A stretch of 64,000 bases of DNA from assembly GCF_013087515.1 (NCBI RefSeq), contig NZ_JABFCN010000046.1, forward strand, positions 62,001-126,000, read 5' to 3'. The position numbers were made by a program, and so were the translations under genes. Origin of the DNA: Rhizobium sophorae (GTDB taxonomy: Bacteria > Pseudomonadota > Alphaproteobacteria > Rhizobiales > Rhizobiaceae). Positions 1-8,426 of this stretch are shown here, in pieces; the first letter of the stretch is position 1; each line of letters starts with the position of its first letter. The notes under the pieces are model-generated. The model saw only the letters and a list, made by a program, of their open reading frames with translations, was not told the DNA's origin and did not search any database.

Positions 1-75
1 GGCGAATTCGTCAAGGCTATAGGGGCGGCCGCGCAGGATTTTGCTTCGGCGCTCCGGTTCACGGATTTGCGTCAT
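1..75 (-). CDS. 5' end of a leftward gene, truncated by the window edge; unknown product
   Basis: An open minus-strand frame begins with ATG at 73-75 and runs off the left edge. The 25 visible residues begin MTQIREPERRSKILRGRPYS, followed by an acidic LDEF stretch. Codon choice is strongly G/C at third positions, like the real genes here. A GGGG run about nine bases upstream could act as a weak ribosome-binding site. The family cannot be named from so short a piece. Confidence 0.45.
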   Translation of the reverse strand, partial: MTQIREPERRSKILRGRPYSLDEFA

Positions 76-434
76 TGGTGATAACCCCAGTGTGTTTTGC
101 GAATGTGAGGACAAAACAAATTACAGAGACAAAAGTTCCGTGAATTTTCAGGGTTTTTTCGCCTCGCCGTGTCATTCCGGAGCGATCTCGGGCGGGTGGC
201 ATAGATTTTTAAGGCTGGTGTGCGCGGAGAAAATTTCGTCTAAACACGCAAGAATATCAGCGTGTTATGGAATTCGCTTCCGCGGCGGCGGATAAATGGG
301 CTTTACCCCGGCGTGTTACTCTATAGAATCAATAGTGTTATTCGGTTCGCAGGGGCAGCAAATCGTTCCGTTCCCCGCGTTGGCGCGACCGATACCGGAG
401 GACTTTGGCTTCAACCCATCAAGAGGAGACAGAC
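76..434. other. intergenic region, no gene seen
   Basis: About 360 bases between the divergent partial gene on the left and the small gene at 435. It is more AT-rich than its surroundings and has scattered stops in all frames. It presumably holds the promoters for both neighbours, but no clear operator, repeat or RNA gene was recognised. Confidence 0.5.
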
Positions 435-818
435 ATGATGAATGCACTGCCGCCACTTCATGACGGCCACGCGCCGTTCAACCTCCAGCAGCTGTTTCGT
501 GAAGCGCTCTATGCTTTCGAGGAATGGGACAGCGAATTGACCGAACCGATCGTGACCCACGAAGGCCGGGTCATCCCCATCAGCTTCGTTTTCGAAGCCA
601 TGCGCGAATGCACCGACATCGTGCCGATGAACATCGTCGGCGCCGTCACCGAACGGCTGACCAAGCCGTGGGAGGGCGAAGGCCCGCTCGACCAGATGAC
701 TTTCTCGACGGCGGCGCGTGTCATGCGCGTCCTAGTGCGCAAGCGCCTTCTCCTCACCGGGGCTGCGGATCTCGTTGCCGTTTCGGCCCATGCGTCAGAA
801 GACCAGGGCCGCGACTGA
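435..818 (+). CDS. conserved hypothetical protein, 127 aa
   Basis: A small acidic soluble protein with no signal peptide or membrane segment, and no family recognised. The start is set at the ATG at 435 (a second ATG follows at once) because a strong Shine-Dalgarno AAGAGGAG lies 6-7 bases upstream. An in-frame TTG further upstream has no such site. The middle contains EGRVIPIS-like and ERLTKPWEGEG segments and the C-terminal half is helical and basic. It stands alone, followed by a terminator hairpin and a dispersed repeat, so it is probably monocistronic. Confidence 0.75.
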   Translation: MMNALPPLHDGHAPFNLQQLFREALYAFEEWDSELTEPIVTHEGRVIPISFVFEAMRECTDIVPMNIVGAVTERLTKPWEGEGPLDQMTFSTAARVMRVLVRKRLLLTGAADLVAVSAHASEDQGRD

Positions 819-825
819 CAAAGTG

Positions 826-854
826 AGGATCGCGGCCATGGCTGCGATCCTTTT
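826..854 (+). terminator. intrinsic terminator after the 435-818 gene
   Basis: AGGATCGC pairs with GCGATCCT around a loop that can itself extend with GCC/GGC pairing, followed by TTTT. It lies eight bases after the stop codon. Confidence 0.65.
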
Positions 855-915
855 CCGCTTCTTGGCGGAACCTCGCTTATTCCCAGCCGTTTAATTCGGC
901 AGGCACAGCCCGCAA

Positions 916-954
916 CTACAGCGCCCTTTTCGAGAGTCGCAAAGGGCGCTGTAG
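916..954. repeat. dispersed palindromic repeat (GCGCTGTAG family), copy 1
   Basis: Perfect 14-bp arms CTACAGCGCCCTTT (916-929) and AAAGGGCGCTGTAG (941-954) around an 11-base loop. The outer CTACAGCGC / GCGCTGTAG sequence recurs in related copies near 35198, 47053 and 58391, so this is a repeat family rather than only a local hairpin. A similar extended palindrome is common between genes in Rhizobium; that statement is from general knowledge. Confidence 0.7.
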
Positions 955-1024
955 CAGTTTGAATTGCTGCATAATCTATAAATCGATCCCGATTTGAGAG
1001 TTATGCTGTGGTGACGGGCGAGGA

Positions 1025-1447
1025 ATGAGCACCATGCTAAAATCTATTGTTCATGAAATCATGGGTACACCCAGGCGTGAGCCTGATCTTCCGCAATCGC
1101 TCGAGCAGTTTCGCGACAGGAAACGGGTGCTGATCATCTTTGCCGATGCGCAAGATGACCGCGCGCTCATCCAGGATGAATGGCTGCGCAAGGCGCATAT
1201 GCGCTTAATCGAGGAAGACATCGAGGTGTTCAGCATTGCCGGCGGCGGCGCATTTGCGCTGTTCGACGATGACTGGGAACTCGATGCCGACGATATTCGC
1301 GATCGGCTGCAGGGACCGCCATCCGGCGAGTTCGGGTTGATCCTGATCGGACGCGACGGAATCGTGAAGCTGCGGTCGAGCGAGCCGATGAGCGCCGAGG
1401 ATATCTTCGCGGCTTTTGAGATGTTGCCGAAGAAGACGCCTTGGTAG
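1025..1447 (+). CDS. DUF4174-like protein, 140 aa
   Basis: The protein has the thioredoxin-like layout of the DUF4174 family: an FRDRKRVLIIFA strand near residues 30-41, a long helical middle with RLIEEDIEVFSIAGG, and a late strand plus turn GLILIGRDGIVKLRSSEP. No catalytic cysteine pair is present, so redox activity is not expected. There is no signal peptide. The ATG at 1025 follows GCGAGGA; an alternative ATG lies three codons later. It is a single gene, convergent with the GntR gene. The family name is recognised from pattern; the biochemical role of the family is unknown. Confidence 0.75.
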   Translation: MSTMLKSIVHEIMGTPRREPDLPQSLEQFRDRKRVLIIFADAQDDRALIQDEWLRKAHMRLIEEDIEVFSIAGGGAFALFDDDWELDADDIRDRLQGPPSGEFGLILIGRDGIVKLRSSEPMSAEDIFAAFEMLPKKTPW

Positions 1448-1510
1448 TGTTTCGAGAGTCCGTTTGAAGCGGCGGGCGGTGGAGCATCCGCGCCCGCATC
1501 CTTTGCATGT

Positions 1511-2221
1511 TCAGAGTTCGAAGGCTTCCTTGAGGCCCAGGCTCTTGCGTTCGCGCAGGTCAAGATCGGCCTCGATATGGGCGATGTGATGCAGCATCAG
1601 CTGGCAGGCGCGGTCGAGTTCGTCGGCTTCGATCGCCGAGACAATATCACCATGTTCGGAATGGCCGCAGCTCGATGCGGTCGACTGCCCGTAAAGCGCA
1701 ATCACCAGCGACGAGCGGGCGACGAGCTCCTCCATGAAGCGCTGCATGATCGAATTTCCCGATATGACTGCCAGCGTCAGATGAAAATCGCCCGATGCCT
1801 TGATTTCAGCGCGGCGTGCGGTCTGGCCACGCTCGCTCATCAAGCGGCCTTCTTCCAGCAGAAGCTGTCGCAGATGAGTAATATCGTCAGGCGTGATCCG
1901 CGCCGCTGCCTCGCGCAATATGCCCGGTTCGACCAAGCGGCGGGCGGAAAAGATCTGGCGAGCCTCTTCCGGCGAGGGATAGGCGACGAAGGCGCCGCGG
2001 TTTTTCTCGACGCTGACGAGGCCTTCATAGGAGAGCGCCTGCAGGGCGGCGCGGGCAAGCGTGCGGCTGACGTTGAAGAGATTGCCGACATCGCTTTCCG
2101 AAAGCTTGGTGCCGGGCGAGAGCCTGCGCTCGACGATCGCTTCGCGAATGGCATCGCGGATCTGTTGCGCGCCGGTATCTGTGGAGTCTTCGGCCTGCTG
2201 AGCCTTGGCGGCGGATTTCAT
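1511..2221 (-). CDS. GntR-family regulator, FCD (FadR) subgroup
   Basis: A winged-helix DNA-binding domain occupies roughly residues 20-85 (IREAIVERRLSPGTKLSESD, then the recognition helix around VSRTLARAAL). An all-helical FCD ligand domain fills the rest, with metal-ligand-type residues in DFHLTLA and HIAHIEADL. I chose the ATG at 2221 (236 aa) because AGGAAA precedes it; a longer reading to 2269 adds 16 residues without a ribosome-binding site. The gene is divergent from the ABC operon beginning at 2485 and is the natural candidate to control it. Such regulators usually repress until a small carboxylic acid binds; the ligand is unknown. Confidence 0.88.
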   Translation of the reverse strand: MKSAAKAQQAEDSTDTGAQQIRDAIREAIVERRLSPGTKLSESDVGNLFNVSRTLARAALQALSYEGLVSVEKNRGAFVAYPSPEEARQIFSARRLVEPGILREAAARITPDDITHLRQLLLEEGRLMSERGQTARRAEIKASGDFHLTLAVISGNSIMQRFMEELVARSSLVIALYGQSTASSCGHSEHGDIVSAIEADELDRACQLMLHHIAHIEADLDLRERKSLGLKEAFEL

Positions 2222-2304
2222 GAAATTTATTTCCTGATGGTCGGCAAACCATATCCGGCTTCGCGCCAAAGTTAAACAGAATTTGTGCCCGAAATGGCGG
2301 CCAG

Positions 2305-2316
2305 ATTGTATACGAT
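2305..2316. promoter_or_regulatory. candidate GntR/FCD operator
   Basis: ATTGTATACGAT is a pseudo-palindrome centred on GTATAC, matching the T-N-G-T-N(2)-A-C-N-A layout common to FadR-type regulators. It lies in the 263-base divergent region between the regulator and the ABC operon. Assignment is inference; only one clear copy was seen. Confidence 0.4.
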
Positions 2317-2484
2317 GTTTTGCACAAATTGCGCACGATAGCCTAAATCATGTGCATATAGCGCTGTGCCTATAATTTGCTTTCTTAGCTGCAGTCTTGA
2401 TAAAATCGTTATTTCACAATGGCTTGCTGCAGGAAACGGAGTCTGGCACGGCAGATGCATCGTCTTTTCCAAACAGGGGAAGGC

Positions 2485-3576
2485 ATGATGTCGAAAGCGG
2501 CAGAGATCGATATAGTATCCGTTTCGAAGGTGTATGGCGCGACGACGGCGGTCCATGCGATCAGCCTGAAGATCCCCGCCGGCTCCTATTGCTGCTTCCT
2601 CGGCCCGTCGGGCTGCGGCAAGACTTCGACGCTGCGTATGATCGCCGGCCACGAGAGCATTTCGTCGGGCGATATCCGGCTCGGCAATGTCGTCGTCACC
2701 GATTTTCCGCCTGCCAGGCGCGGCACGGCGATGATGTTCCAGTCCTACGCGCTCTTCCCGCATCTCGACCTGATCGACAACGTCGCCTTCAGCCTGAAGA
2801 TGAAAGGCGTCGACAAGCAGGAGCGGCGGGCGAAGGCGCTCGAGATGCTCAAGCTGATGCAGATGGAGGCCTATGCCGTCAGGCGCCCGGCCCAGCTTTC
2901 CGGCGGGCAGCAGCAACGCGTGGCGCTGGCGCGCGCGCTGATCACCGATCCGGAAGCGCTGTTGCTCGACGAGCCGCTGTCGGCGCTCGATCCGTTCCTG
3001 AAGATCCGCATGCGCGCCGAACTCAAGAAACTCCAGAAGTCGCTCGGCATCACTTTCGTGCACGTCACCCATAGCCAGGAAGAGGCAATGGCGCTCGCCG
3101 ACGTCATCGTCATCATGAATGACGGCCGGATCGAGCAGGCGGCAGCCCCGCGCGAGGTCTTCGAGCGTCCGGCGACGGCCTTCGTCGCGCGGTTCATGGG
3201 CGACCACAATGTGCTGTCCGGCCGGGTGACCTCGAGCGAGAACGGCGTGCTCGTCATGACCGTCCCGGAAGGTCAGAGCTTTTCCGTGCGTGGGACGGGC
3301 AGGGAAGTCGGCGAGCCCGTCGATATCGGCATCCGCACCGATCGCGTGCGCCTGCAGGTGGCGACCGAATGGACGCTCGGCTTCGACGGCATTGTCTCCA
3401 ACATCGAATATCGCGGCTCTTCCGTGAAGATCACCGTTATCGGCGCCGGCAGCGATGACTTCACCGTCATTGCCGACGACGGCGACTATTTCGCCCGGCC
3501 GGTCGCCGTCGGCGATGCCGTTTCGCTCAGCTGGGCGCTCGAGGACGCCGTGCTTCTCGGCCGCTCTTCCGCATGA
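2485..3576 (+). CDS. ABC importer ATP-binding protein, PotA type
   Basis: Provides ATP hydrolysis for the importer encoded by the next three genes. The 363-residue protein shows Walker A GPSGCGKT near residues 40-47, the Q-loop in FQSYALFPH, signature LSGGQQQRVALARAL, Walker B LLLDEPLSALDP and the switch His in VTHSQEEAMALAD, followed by a C-terminal TOBE-type regulatory domain. The start is the first of two ATGs at 2485, preceded by AGGGGAAGGC. Gene order ATPase-SBP-permease-permease is that of polyamine/iron/opine-type (PotABCD) systems. The substrate is not deducible from this subunit. Confidence 0.93.
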   Translation: MMSKAAEIDIVSVSKVYGATTAVHAISLKIPAGSYCCFLGPSGCGKTSTLRMIAGHESISSGDIRLGNVVVTDFPPARRGTAMMFQSYALFPHLDLIDNVAFSLKMKGVDKQERRAKALEMLKLMQMEAYAVRRPAQLSGGQQQRVALARALITDPEALLLDEPLSALDPFLKIRMRAELKKLQKSLGITFVHVTHSQEEAMALADVIVIMNDGRIEQAAAPREVFERPATAFVARFMGDHNVLSGRVTSSENGVLVMTVPEGQSFSVRGTGREVGEPVDIGIRTDRVRLQVATEWTLGFDGIVSNIEYRGSSVKITVIGAGSDDFTVIADDGDYFARPVAVGDAVSLSWALEDAVLLGRSSA

Positions 3577-3628
3577 GCCATCCATCAAGAACACTGAACC
3601 TTCCATATCCAAGAAAAGGGGAACTGAC

Positions 3629-4927
3629 ATGACCACTGAAGCGACATCGACCAAGGCGGAGAAGGGTCTTTCCCGCCGCACGCTCCTGAAGACGGGTGCT
3701 GCCGCCGTCGGCGCCATCGCCGGCTCCGGTGCCATCACCGGCTTTCCCACAATCTGGGCGCAGACGAACATCACGCTTCGCCAGTTCGGCACCGGCGTTT
3801 CGAACATCAATGCGATCGCCGAGAAGTGCAAGGCCGATCTCGGCATCACGCTGGAGATGACGGCGACCGATTCCGACGCCGCCGCCCAGCGCGCCGTCAC
3901 CCAGCCTGACAGCTACGACATTGCTGACATCGAATATTGGATCGCCAAGAAGGTGTTCCCGACCGGCGTCATGCAGCCGATGGACGTCAAGAAGCTGAAA
4001 TATTACGACAAGATCGTGCCGCTGTTCATCAACGGCAAGCTGAAGCCGGAAAGCGTCATCGCCCAGGGCACGGCGCCGCACACGGTCGGCTTCGTCGAGG
4101 CTCCGGGCGCCAAGACCTTTGCCAAGGAACCGACGCAATGGATGACGATGGTTCCGACCATCTACAATGCCGATACGCTCGGCATCCGCCCCGATCTCGT
4201 CGGCCGCGATATTTCGAGCTGGGCCGACATCATGGATCCGAAGTTCAAGGGCAAGACCTCGATCCTCAATATCCCGTCGATCGGCATCATGGATGCGGCG
4301 ATGATCATGGAGGCTATGGGCAACATCAAATATGCCGACAAGGGCAACATGACGAAGGAAGAGATCGACAAGACGATCGAATTCCTCATCAAGGCCAAGA
4401 GCGACGGCCAGTTCCGCGCCTTCTGGAAGAGCTTCGACGAGTCGGTCAACCTGATGGCGTCGGGTGAAGTCGTCATCCAGTCCATGTGGTCGCCGGCCGT
4501 CGCCGCCGTCCGCTCCAAGGGCATCGCCTGCAAGTATCAGCCGCTCAAGGAAGGCTACCGCGCCTGGGGCGGCGGTCTCGGCCTTGCCTCGCACCTCAAA
4601 GGCGCGCAGCTCGATGCCGCCTATGAATACATCAACTGGTACACGTCGGGCTGGGTTGGCGGCTACCTCAACCGCCAGGGTTATTATTCCGCCTGCATGG
4701 ACACTGCCAAGCAATTCATGTCGGCCGACGAATGGGGCTACTGGATCGAGGGCAAGCCGGCTGCCGGCGACATCCTGTCTCCCGAAGGCAAGGTGATGGA
4801 AAAGGCCGGCGCTGTCCGCGACGGTGGCTCCTTCGAAGCCCGCATGGGTGCCGTCGCCTGCTGGAACTCCGTCATGGACGAGGACCGCTACATGGTCCGC
4901 CGCTGGAACGAGTTTATCGCGGCCTGA
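3629..4927 (+). CDS. ABC importer substrate-binding protein, PotD/Fbp type, Tat-exported
   Basis: Periplasmic ligand-binding protein of 432 aa. The N-terminus carries a twin-arginine signal (SRRTLLK at about residues 15-21, then an Ala/Gly-rich hydrophobic stretch ending near IWAQ), so it is probably exported folded. The mature part has an extracellular solute-binding (family 1/8) pattern: DSYDIADIEYW, then NADTLGIRPDLVGRDISSWADIMDPKFKGK. The ATG at 3629 is chosen for the AAGGGGA site upstream. Downstream, before the permease gene, lies a 312-base spacer filled with an inverted mosaic repeat. The substrate is unknown; the racemase downstream hints at a chiral amino-acid-like or hydantoin-like compound (inference). 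Confidence 0.9.
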   Translation: MTTEATSTKAEKGLSRRTLLKTGAAAVGAIAGSGAITGFPTIWAQTNITLRQFGTGVSNINAIAEKCKADLGITLEMTATDSDAAAQRAVTQPDSYDIADIEYWIAKKVFPTGVMQPMDVKKLKYYDKIVPLFINGKLKPESVIAQGTAPHTVGFVEAPGAKTFAKEPTQWMTMVPTIYNADTLGIRPDLVGRDISSWADIMDPKFKGKTSILNIPSIGIMDAAMIMEAMGNIKYADKGNMTKEEIDKTIEFLIKAKSDGQFRAFWKSFDESVNLMASGEVVIQSMWSPAVAAVRSKGIACKYQPLKEGYRAWGGGLGLASHLKGAQLDAAYEYINWYTSGWVGGYLNRQGYYSACMDTAKQFMSADEWGYWIEGKPAAGDILSPEGKVMEKAGAVRDGGSFEARMGAVACWNSVMDEDRYMVRRWNEFIAA

Positions 4928-5239
4928 TCCACATCGAGAGGGCGGAGAGCCACTGTCTTTCGCGATGCTCAAGACGTCGCTTCGCTCCGCCCCCTCATCC
5001 GACCCTTCGGGCCACCTTCTCCCCGCTGGGGAGAAGAGGGAGTCCGTGGCCGCGTCGTGAGACAAAATCAAGGTTCGCGGTGGCCTAGGCGCTGCCGCGA
5101 ATCTCTTCTCCCCAGCGGGGGGCCGAAAGGACGAGTCGAGACCAGTGGCTCGCCCCAGGCAAAGGTGCCGGCAGGCGGATGAGGGGGCGGCATGCACCGC
5201 TTGTCCTGCCTGGGACAATGAGCAAATGGAGAACCGGAT
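4928..5239. repeat. inverted rhizobial mosaic repeat between SBP and permease genes
   Basis: The gap is occupied by two inverted copies of a GC-rich element. Outer arms GCCCCCTCATCCG (4989-5001) and CGGATGAGGGGGC (5176-5188) pair perfectly. Inner CTTCTCCCCGCTGGGGAGAAG and CTTCTCCCCAGCGGGG stretches form further hairpins. The same element type recurs at 17746 and 31528. It resembles the Rhizobium intergenic mosaic elements known as RIMEs; that name is an inference from appearance. No gene is seen here. Confidence 0.75.
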
Positions 5240-6154
5240 ATGGCGACCATCGCAGCGGAAACGGAGGAGGATGGCCAGGGCGCGCGCGGCGGGCGCGGAC
5301 TGAAGCTTTCCCCATCGGCGATATCCTATCTCCAGGCGACGCCGCTGTTCGTCATCCTCGGCTTGTTCTTCCTGCTGCCGATCGCCATGATCGCGGTCGT
5401 CAGCTTCTGGGACTACGACTTTGCCGGTCTCTATCCCGACTTCCTGACGATGAACTACGCCGACACACTCGGTTCGTGGGTAACGTGGAAGATCTATCTC
5501 AACACGCTGAAATTCACCGCGATCGTCTGGGCGCTGACGCTCGTCATCGGTTTCTGGGTCGCCTATTTCCTGGCCTTCCACATCCGCAAGACGTCGACGC
5601 AGATGATCCTTTTCCTTGTCTGCACCGTGCCCTTCATGACGTCGAACATCATCCGCATGATTTCGTGGATCCCGGTGCTCGGGCGCAACGGCCTCGTCAA
5701 TTCGACGCTGATCAAGATGGGCATCATCCCGCAGCCGATCGAATGGCTGCTCTATTCCGATTTCGCCGTCGTGCTCGCCATGGTGCATCTCTATACGCTG
5801 TTCATGGTGACGCCGATCTTCAATACGCTGATGCGCATCGACCGGTCGCTGTTCGAGGCGGCGCGCGATGCCGGCGCGTCTGGCTGGCAGGTGCTGTGGA
5901 ATGTCGTTGTTCCGCTCGCCAAACCCGGCATGGCGATCGGCACGATCTTCGTCGTCACGCTCGTCATGGCTGATTTTTCGACGGTGCAGGTGATGTCCGG
6001 CGGTCAGAGTGCTTCGGTGGCGCTGATGATGAAGAACCAGATGTCGTTGCTGCAATATCCGGCCGCTGCCGCCAATGCCGTGGTGCTGCTCGCCGTCGTG
6101 CTGCTGATGGTCGCGGCCATCCTGCGCGTCGTCGATATCCGCAAGGAGCTTTGA
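5240..6154 (+). CDS. ABC importer permease, PotB type
   Basis: Inner-membrane channel subunit of 304 aa with about six hydrophobic segments, the first being the LFVILGLFFLLPIAMIAVV stretch near residues 35-53. The cytoplasmic EAA loop reads EAARDAGASGWQVLWNVVVP and docks to the ATPase. The ATG at 5240 follows GGAGAACCGGAT. It is translated just ahead of the second permease (one base between stop and next ATG), so the two subunits are probably made in equal amounts. Confidence 0.92.
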   Translation: MATIAAETEEDGQGARGGRGLKLSPSAISYLQATPLFVILGLFFLLPIAMIAVVSFWDYDFAGLYPDFLTMNYADTLGSWVTWKIYLNTLKFTAIVWALTLVIGFWVAYFLAFHIRKTSTQMILFLVCTVPFMTSNIIRMISWIPVLGRNGLVNSTLIKMGIIPQPIEWLLYSDFAVVLAMVHLYTLFMVTPIFNTLMRIDRSLFEAARDAGASGWQVLWNVVVPLAKPGMAIGTIFVVTLVMADFSTVQVMSGGQSASVALMMKNQMSLLQYPAAAANAVVLLAVVLLMVAAILRVVDIRKEL

Positions 6155-6155
6155 G

Positions 6156-6977
6156 ATGAGCCACGAAAAACGCGGCCTGGAATTCTACCTGCTGGCGCTC
6201 TTCTTCGTCATCTTCGTGCTGTTCCTCTACGGGCCGCTATCGGCGATCCTGATCCTCTCCTTCCAGGGGCCGGATGGCGGCCTGACTTTCCCGATGAACG
6301 GCGTTTCCACGCACTGGTTCTTCAACCTGTTCGAGAAGCAGGCGGTCGGCGATTTCGGCGCCTCGTTCCGGCGCTCCTTCACCCTCGGGCTAATGGTGAT
6401 GGTGGTGACCGTCGTCGTCTCGCTGCTCGCCGGCCTTGCCTTCCGGCGCCGTTTCCGGGGTTCGACCGCGCTGTTCTATGCCACGGTCGCAAGCCTCGTC
6501 GTGCCGTCGATCATCATATCGCTCGGCATCGGCGTCGTCTTCCAGGAGGGAGGACTGAAGCCCGCCTGGTATTCGTCGGCCTTCGGCGCCCATCTCACTT
6601 GGACGCTGCCCTTCGGCGTGCTGATCATGTTTGCGGTCTTCAACCGTTTCTCGCCTGCCTATGAAGAGGCGGCGCGCGACCTCGGCGCCAGCTCCTGGCA
6701 GACGTTCCGCCATGTCGTGCTGCCGATGATCGCGCCGAGCCTCGTCGGCGTCGGCCTGTTCGGCTTCACGCTCTCCTATGACGAATTCGCCCGCACGCTG
6801 ATGACATCAGGCACCTACAACACGCTGCCGCTCGAAATCTACGGCATGACCACCAACGTCACGACGCCGGTGCTCTACGCGCTCGGCACGGTGACGACGC
6901 TATTTTCCTTCACCATCATTCTCATCGCGCTCGGCATCATGACGATGCTCAGCCGGCGGCAGGCAAAGATAGACTGA
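6156..6977 (+). CDS. ABC importer permease, PotC type
   Basis: Second membrane subunit, 273 aa, about six transmembrane segments starting with YLLALFFVIFVLFLYGPLSA. Its EAA loop reads EEAARDLGASSWQTFRHVVLP. AAGGAG precedes the ATG at 6156, one base after the stop of the first permease, and the racemase gene begins one base after this one ends. The tight packing places the racemase in the same transcript. Confidence 0.92.
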   Translation: MSHEKRGLEFYLLALFFVIFVLFLYGPLSAILILSFQGPDGGLTFPMNGVSTHWFFNLFEKQAVGDFGASFRRSFTLGLMVMVVTVVVSLLAGLAFRRRFRGSTALFYATVASLVVPSIIISLGIGVVFQEGGLKPAWYSSAFGAHLTWTLPFGVLIMFAVFNRFSPAYEEAARDLGASSWQTFRHVVLPMIAPSLVGVGLFGFTLSYDEFARTLMTSGTYNTLPLEIYGMTTNVTTPVLYALGTVTTLFSFTIILIALGIMTMLSRRQAKID

Positions 6978-6978
6978 C

Positions 6979-7722
6979 ATGCGCATCCTCATCGTCAATC
7001 CGAACACCACGGCCTCCATGACCGAGAAGGCCGCCACCGCCGCGCGAGCGGTGGCGGCATCCGGCACGGAGATCATCGCGGCCACCTCGCGCATGGGGCC
7101 GGTTTCCATCGAGGGGCACTACGACGGGGCCTTAGCGATCCCCGGCCTGCTCGCCGAGCTTAAGGAGCGGCAGGGGGTGGGCTACGACGCGGCCGTTATC
7201 GCCTGTTTCGACGATACCGGTCTCGAAGCGGCGCGAACCTTCGCCGATGTCCCGATCCTCGGGCTTTGCGAATCCGCCGTGGTGACGGCGGGTTTCCTGG
7301 CTCAGCGCTTCACCGTGGTGACGACGCTGGAGCGCTCGCTGGTGCTGATCGACAATCTGGTGCGACGCTACGGCATGGGCGACCGCGCCAAGGTGCGCGC
7401 CTCCGATATCCCCGTGCTGGAGCTCGAAGATGCGGCCTCGGGCGCGGTCGGCAAGCTCAGGGCCGAGATCGAGCGGGCGCTTTTGGAAGACGGCGCCGAG
7501 GCGATCGTGCTCGGCTGTGCCGGCATGACCGATCTGGCGCGCGAGCTGCAGCAGATCTACGGTGTGCCTGTCGTCGATGGCGTCGCGGCCGCCGTCAAGC
7601 AGGCCGAAGCGCTGGTGTCGCTCGGGCTTTCCACCAGCAAGCGCGGGTCCTATGCTTCGCCGCTGCCGAAACCCTTCACCGGGGCGATGAGCGGTTTCTC
7701 GCCGGTCCTGAAGGTCGGCTGA
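6979..7722 (+). CDS. Asp/Glu/hydantoin racemase family protein
   Basis: Cofactor-independent two-cysteine racemase fold, 247 aa. The N-terminus RILIVNPNTTASMT is diagnostic of the hydantoin-racemase branch. The two catalytic cysteines are visible as Cys76 (AVIACFDDTG) and Cys180 (IVLGCAGM), the positions expected for hydantoin racemases that epimerise 5-substituted hydantoins. No hydantoinase or carbamoylase gene is nearby, so a different chiral substrate, possibly the one imported by the upstream transporter, is equally possible. It is the fifth gene of the 2485 operon, separated by one base from the permease gene. Confidence 0.88.
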   Translation: MRILIVNPNTTASMTEKAATAARAVAASGTEIIAATSRMGPVSIEGHYDGALAIPGLLAELKERQGVGYDAAVIACFDDTGLEAARTFADVPILGLCESAVVTAGFLAQRFTVVTTLERSLVLIDNLVRRYGMGDRAKVRASDIPVLELEDAASGAVGKLRAEIERALLEDGAEAIVLGCAGMTDLARELQQIYGVPVVDGVAAAVKQAEALVSLGLSTSKRGSYASPLPKPFTGAMSGFSPVLKVG

Positions 7723-7726
7723 ACCG

Positions 7727-8338
7727 ATGTCCGTCTCTTTCGATTTCAAGCAGCTCACCGAGCGCGAACGCTACAAGCTGATGATCGGCACGATCATCCC
7801 GCGACCGATCGCTCTGGTGACGACGATCGACGAAAACAGTCGGATCAATGCGGCGCCCTTCAGCTTCTTCAACTGCCTTTCGGCAGATCCGCCGATCCTG
7901 GCAATCGGGGTTGAGAATAATGCCGACATGTCGTTCAAGGACACCGGCCACAATATCCGTATGACCGAGGTCTTCACGGTCAACATCGTCTCCTTTGCCA
8001 TCGCCGAGGCCATGCATGTCTGCGGCGCCAGATATCCGCGCGGCGTCGACGAGTTGAAGGAAGCGGGGTTGACGGCGATGCCGGGCGAGAAGGTCGCCTC
8101 GCCCTTCATTGCCGAGGCGCCGGCCGCCTTCGAATGCAGGCGGCACGTGACGCTGGAGCTCGGCCGCTCGCGGCAGATCGTCATGGGCGAGATCGTCTAT
8201 GCGCATTACCGCGACGGGGTGGTCGATCCAGAACGGCTGCATGTCGATCCGGCTGCGGTCGATGCCATTGCGAGGCTTGGCGGCGATACCTGCGCCACCA
8301 TCCGCGACCGCTTCGAGATGCTGACGCCGAAGCTCTGA
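7727..8338 (+). CDS. flavin reductase-like (FMN-binding) domain protein
   Basis: 203-residue protein with the split-barrel FMN-binding fold: TERERYKLMIGTIIPRPIAL near residues 10-30, then NAAPFSFFNCLSADPPILAIG, typical of flavin reductase-like proteins. Such proteins either supply reduced flavin to a monooxygenase or carry FMN for their own redox reaction. No monooxygenase partner is encoded nearby. The ATG at 7727 lies four bases after the racemase stop, so it belongs to the same operon. The role with the racemase is unknown. Confidence 0.85.
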   Translation: MSVSFDFKQLTERERYKLMIGTIIPRPIALVTTIDENSRINAAPFSFFNCLSADPPILAIGVENNADMSFKDTGHNIRMTEVFTVNIVSFAIAEAMHVCGARYPRGVDELKEAGLTAMPGEKVASPFIAEAPAAFECRRHVTLELGRSRQIVMGEIVYAHYRDGVVDPERLHVDPAAVDAIARLGGDTCATIRDRFEMLTPKL

Positions 8339-8426
8339 CATCAGGGGTAGGCCCAAGTTTTACTTTACTTTTTCTCTTCTGATGAGAATGGTCTGCAGCG
8401 GATCATTGCAGGAGAGGCCGCCTATC

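Noticed and set aside
41..295. An 84-codon plus-strand frame in the left intergenic region
   Set aside because: Cys/Ser/Arg-rich composition, no site before the ATG, and opposes the better-supported minus-strand gene start at 75.
2272..3900. A minus-strand open frame of 542 codons opposite the ATPase gene
   Set aside because: Shadow of the PotA-type gene, with residue composition typical of antisense frames in high-GC genes.
3527..6055. A minus-strand open frame of 842 codons opposite the importer genes
   Set aside because: It is the complement of well-supported SBP and permease genes, is rich in His/Arg/Asp repeats as expected of a G/C-third-position shadow, and shows no family motif.
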